From: Desulfobulbus sp. Tol-SR
Lineage (GTDB): Bacteria; Desulfobacterota; Desulfobulbia; Desulfobulbales; Desulfocapsaceae
NCBI GenBank assembly: GCA_000769715.1
Contig: JROS01000057.1
Coordinates: 1-61,976 of the forward strand
DNA length: 61,976 bases
Reading direction: 5' to 3'
Position 1 is the first letter of the stretch. Each line of letters opens with the position of its first letter. The position numbers and the translations under genes are program-made. Shown piece by piece: positions 61,157 to 61,976 of the stretch. A model generated the notes under the pieces. It had not been told where the DNA came from. It worked only from the letters and a program-made list of their open reading frames with translations, and did not search any database.

Positions 61157-61673
61157 CGTGGCGCCACCTCCCGATTCGGTCCAGTACCTGTTGCGGATCC
61201 AACCTGCCGGCCACCTCGCCGTCGAAGACCCCCGCCGGGGCCAGGCCGCAGGAGCCGAGGCAGCGGGCCACCACCAGCGACACCTCGCCGTCGGCGGTGG
61301 TCTCGCCGGCGGCGATCCCCTCGCGATCGCGGATGCCGTCGAGGATCGCTCTTGACCCGCCGATATAGCAGGCGGTGCCGAGGCAGATGACGCAGGTGTG
61401 CTTCCCCGGCGGCTTCAGGGTGAAGGCATGGTAGAAGGTGGCCACCGCGAAGACGCGGCTGAGCGGCACCCGCAGGCGGCCGGCAATGTAGTGCATGATC
61501 CCTTCGTCGAGATAGCCGAAGGACTCCTGCGCCGCGTGCAGGGTCTCGATCAGGGCATGGCCTTCGTGATGATACAGCTGCATGGTGCGGTCGACCAGGC
61601 GCAGCCGGGGATCGGCGGGCGGGGACGAGGGGGTGGATGATTGCCCTCCGGGCGGCGAGTTGTCAGCCTGCAT
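61143..61673 (-). CDS. hoxE: Diaphorase small subunit HoxE (NuoE-like)
   Basis: A 176-residue NuoE-like [2Fe-2S] thioredoxin-fold subunit with cluster cysteines in CLGTACYIGGS and CLGSCGLAP. I preferred ATG 61673 to ATG 61679 because the AAGGAG site is eight bases away from it, but only two from the other. The N-terminal 25 residues are Ser/Pro rich and probably disordered. It is the first gene of hoxE-F-U-Y-H. Confidence 0.9.
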   Translation of the reverse strand: MQADNSPPGGQSSTPSSPPADPRLRLVDRTMQLYHHEGHALIETLHAAQESFGYLDEGIMHYIAGRLRVPLSRVFAVATFYHAFTLKPPGKHTCVICLGTACYIGGSRAILDGIRDREGIAAGETTADGEVSLVVARCLGSCGLAPAGVFDGEVAGRLDPQQVLDRIGRWRHDDPA

Positions 61674-61886
61674 GACCATTTCTCCTTGTGGCGGCCGGCA
61701 CCTGAACGAGCGGCAGACGATACGGCGGACAGCACCAGTGGTTCCGGCCCCGATATTGATGTTATAGCATAAGCGCCCACCATATTTCCAGGCCGGGGCC
61801 GAGATTTGTAACCAGCGGACCTTTGGCCCAATGAACGGCTGCGAACACTGTCGATGCCGGCAAACACTGTCGTTTCGGCCGCCCTT
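61674..61886. other. Upstream region of hoxE
   Basis: No gene is seen. Two copies of AACACTGTCG lie at 61844-61853 and 61863-61872, with 9 bases between the copies (19 start to start), and could be a binding site. An AT-rich stretch (TATAAC on the minus strand, near 61763) may be a -10 box of the hox promoter, but no matching -35 is seen. Confidence 0.35.
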
Positions 61887-61976
61887 CCCCTTTTGTCATT
61901 TCGACCATCCCCTTTTGTCATTTCGACCATCCCCGTTTGTCATCTCGACCATCCCCTTGTCATCTCGACCATCCCC
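61887..61976. repeat. Tandem repeat, 22-base unit, running off the window
   Basis: Four units: CCCCTTTTGTCATTTCGACCAT is repeated at 61887-61908 and 61909-61930, then a variant at 61931-61952 (CCCCGTTTGTCATCTCGACCAT) and a shorter 20-base variant at 61953-61972, followed by CCCC at the window end. The array continues beyond it. The GTCATTTCGACC core looks like half of a dispersed intergenic repeat seen in several bacterial genomes, but I cannot verify this here. Confidence 0.9.

Noticed and set aside
59561..61390. 609-codon plus-strand ORF opposite hoxF/hoxE
   Set aside because: Antisense to well-conserved hydrogenase subunits; composition (Asp/Gly/Arg/His) is typical of shadow frames.
61887..61976. 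CRISPR array
   Set aside because: The repeated units are directly adjacent with no spacers, so this is a tandem repeat; no cas genes are nearby.

Overview
The window looks like a chromosome segment of a Gram-negative, dissimilatory sulfate-reducing bacterium of the Desulfobacterota, probably Desulfobulbales-like. The evidence is a complete dsrMKJOP operon, an LptD outer-membrane assembly protein, a siroheme/heme/cytochrome c maturation cluster and a group 3d NAD-linked hoxEFUYH hydrogenase. No lineage-specific marker could be searched, so the placement is inference from gene content.

Layout. (1) 1-11.7 kb is an accessory block ending at a tRNA-Arg(ACG). It holds the first part of a BREX phage-defence operon (brxE-brxA-brxB-brxC, then the start of a DUF4062-type gene cut by the window edge). 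Above brxE is a run of very short overlapping genes, one with an in-frame amber codon. Next come a 1042-residue VIT/VWA/DUF2135 protein, an unknown 160-residue protein and a divergent WYL-type regulator. (2) 11.8-28.4 kb is core genome: RNase E/G with a long N-terminal extension, lptD, a DHH phosphoesterase, mltB-mltA-SAM hydrolase, a CsgG-like lipoprotein, aroA, aroE, pyrD-pyrK, prepilin peptidase and a flavodoxin-like protein. (3) 28.4-34.3 kb is dsrMKJOP preceded by an RsbRD-N protein, with a candidate promoter plus palindrome upstream and a strong terminator at the end. (4) 34.4-41.9 kb holds a Prc-type tail protease, then a methyltransferase / precorrin-2 dehydrogenase / CcsA / HemA / unknown operon, a small periplasmic protein and a TlpA-like thioredoxin. 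(5) 42.2-46.9 kb has a SurA-like chaperone, a RodZ-like protein and RecO, convergent with a biotin-acceptor/biotin-ligase pair. (6) 46.9-54 kb is a histidine-degradation operon (hutU-hutI-hutH-ftcD), with a Ca2+/Na+ exchanger upstream. (7) 54-56.6 kb is the psp membrane-stress module, pspF divergent from pspABC with a sigma-54 promoter. (8) 56.7-61.7 kb is hoxEFUYH, followed by tandem repeats running off the window edge.

How the genes fit together. DsrMKJOP should carry electrons between the quinone pool and the cytoplasmic DsrC trisulfide. The neighbouring tetrapyrrole and cytochrome genes can supply the siroheme and hemes that this chemistry needs. HoxEFUYH links H2 to NAD(H). The hut genes would turn histidine into glutamate plus a one-carbon folate unit, but the urocanase is missing about 76 N-terminal and about 70 internal residues, so the operon may not work as a pathway.

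Strongest points for a second look: the shortened urocanase; the mini-operon of tiny 4-nt-overlapping genes upstream of brxE; the WYL-flanked VIT protein cassette beside the BREX locus at a tRNA boundary; the palindrome in the dsr leader; and a probable AUU start for mltB.
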